A stretch of DNA of 6,139 nt, from positions 1 through 6,139 of the forward strand of contig SKKV01000290.1 of NCBI GenBank assembly GCA_007123575.1, given 5' to 3'. The notes under the pieces are model-generated. The model had not been told where the DNA came from, searched no databases, and saw only the letters and a list, made by a program, of their open reading frames with translations. Source of the stretch: Wenzhouxiangella sp. (GTDB taxonomy: Bacteria; Pseudomonadota; Gammaproteobacteria; Xanthomonadales; Wenzhouxiangellaceae). A program made the translations under genes and the position numbers. Below are positions 5,997-6,139 of the stretch, piece by piece (within the stretch, counting starts at the first letter, position 1; each line of letters opens with the position of its first letter).

Positions 5997-6139
5997 ATGG
6001 TGCTGATTTTTCTTCTACTGCTGGCCGCCGCCATTTTCCTGCCGCAATGGTGGGTCAAGCGTGTGCTGCGCCGCTACCAGGAGCCGGCCGACCGCTACCA
6101 GGGCACGGGCGGCCAGCTGGCCAGGCATCTGCTCGAACG
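5997..6139 (+). CDS. Probable YugP-type membrane zinc metallopeptidase, N-terminal fragment
   Basis: Only the first 47 codons and two further bases are in the window. The protein starts with a hydrophobic membrane segment (VLIFLLLLAAAIFL, 2-15), then PQWWVKRVLRRYQ (16-28), a short polar stretch and GTGGQLARHLLE (36-47). A membrane anchor, then a (V)xxxxxRY-type helix, then a TG.ELAR.(L)L motif is the usual N-terminus of neutral zinc metallopeptidases of the YugP family (Pfam Zn_peptidase_2). The HExxH zinc site that would prove it lies beyond the right edge. The ATG at 5997 is chosen because the hydrophobic segment starts immediately and no in-frame upstream start fits better. No Shine-Dalgarno is present. 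The gap to the preceding gene is 50 bp. The assignment rests on pattern recognition of a short fragment. Confidence 0.7.
   Translation, partial: MVLIFLLLLAAAIFLPQWWVKRVLRRYQEPADRYQGTGGQLARHLLE

Overview
This is a GC-rich, gene-dense chromosomal window. It most likely comes from a gammaproteobacterium, because the divergent rsmI / lpoA-yraN-dolP arrangement matches the rsmI (yraL) / lpoA (yraM)-yraN-diaA-dolP (yraP) locus of Escherichia coli and its relatives. The kinase with a membrane-anchored C-terminal half resembles kinases common in Xanthomonadales- and Wenzhouxiangella-like lineages. That finer placement is inference.

Layout. Bases 1-4486 hold four tightly packed minus-strand genes, transcribed in the order lpoA (PBP1a activator lipoprotein), yraN (UPF0102 nuclease-fold protein), dolP (dual BON-domain outer-membrane lipoprotein) and a transmembrane Ser/Thr protein kinase whose 3' end runs off the left edge. 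Successive genes overlap or lie 4-9 nt apart, so they look like one operon. A 39-bp divergent intergenic region (4487-4525) separates lpoA from rsmI, the 16S rRNA C1402 2'-O-methyltransferase gene on the plus strand. Downstream of rsmI come a small unrecognised secreted protein (5479-5946) and the first 47 codons of a probable YugP-type membrane zinc metallopeptidase (from 5997).

How the parts relate. LpoA activates peptidoglycan synthesis from the outer membrane, and DolP supports outer-membrane integrity. The kinase is predicted to have a cytoplasmic catalytic domain, one membrane span and a periplasmic C-terminal region, so an envelope-related signalling role is plausible. The kinase sits directly behind dolP, and diaA, which separates yraN from dolP in E. 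coli, is missing. This is the most interesting feature of the window.

Three genes (lpoA, rsmI, the metallopeptidase) have a -10-like hexamer only 6-7 nt before the chosen ATG and no Shine-Dalgarno sequence, which suggests leaderless transcription. No tRNA, rRNA, CRISPR array, insertion sequence or recognisable defence system was seen, and there is no gene-free stretch over 300 bases.
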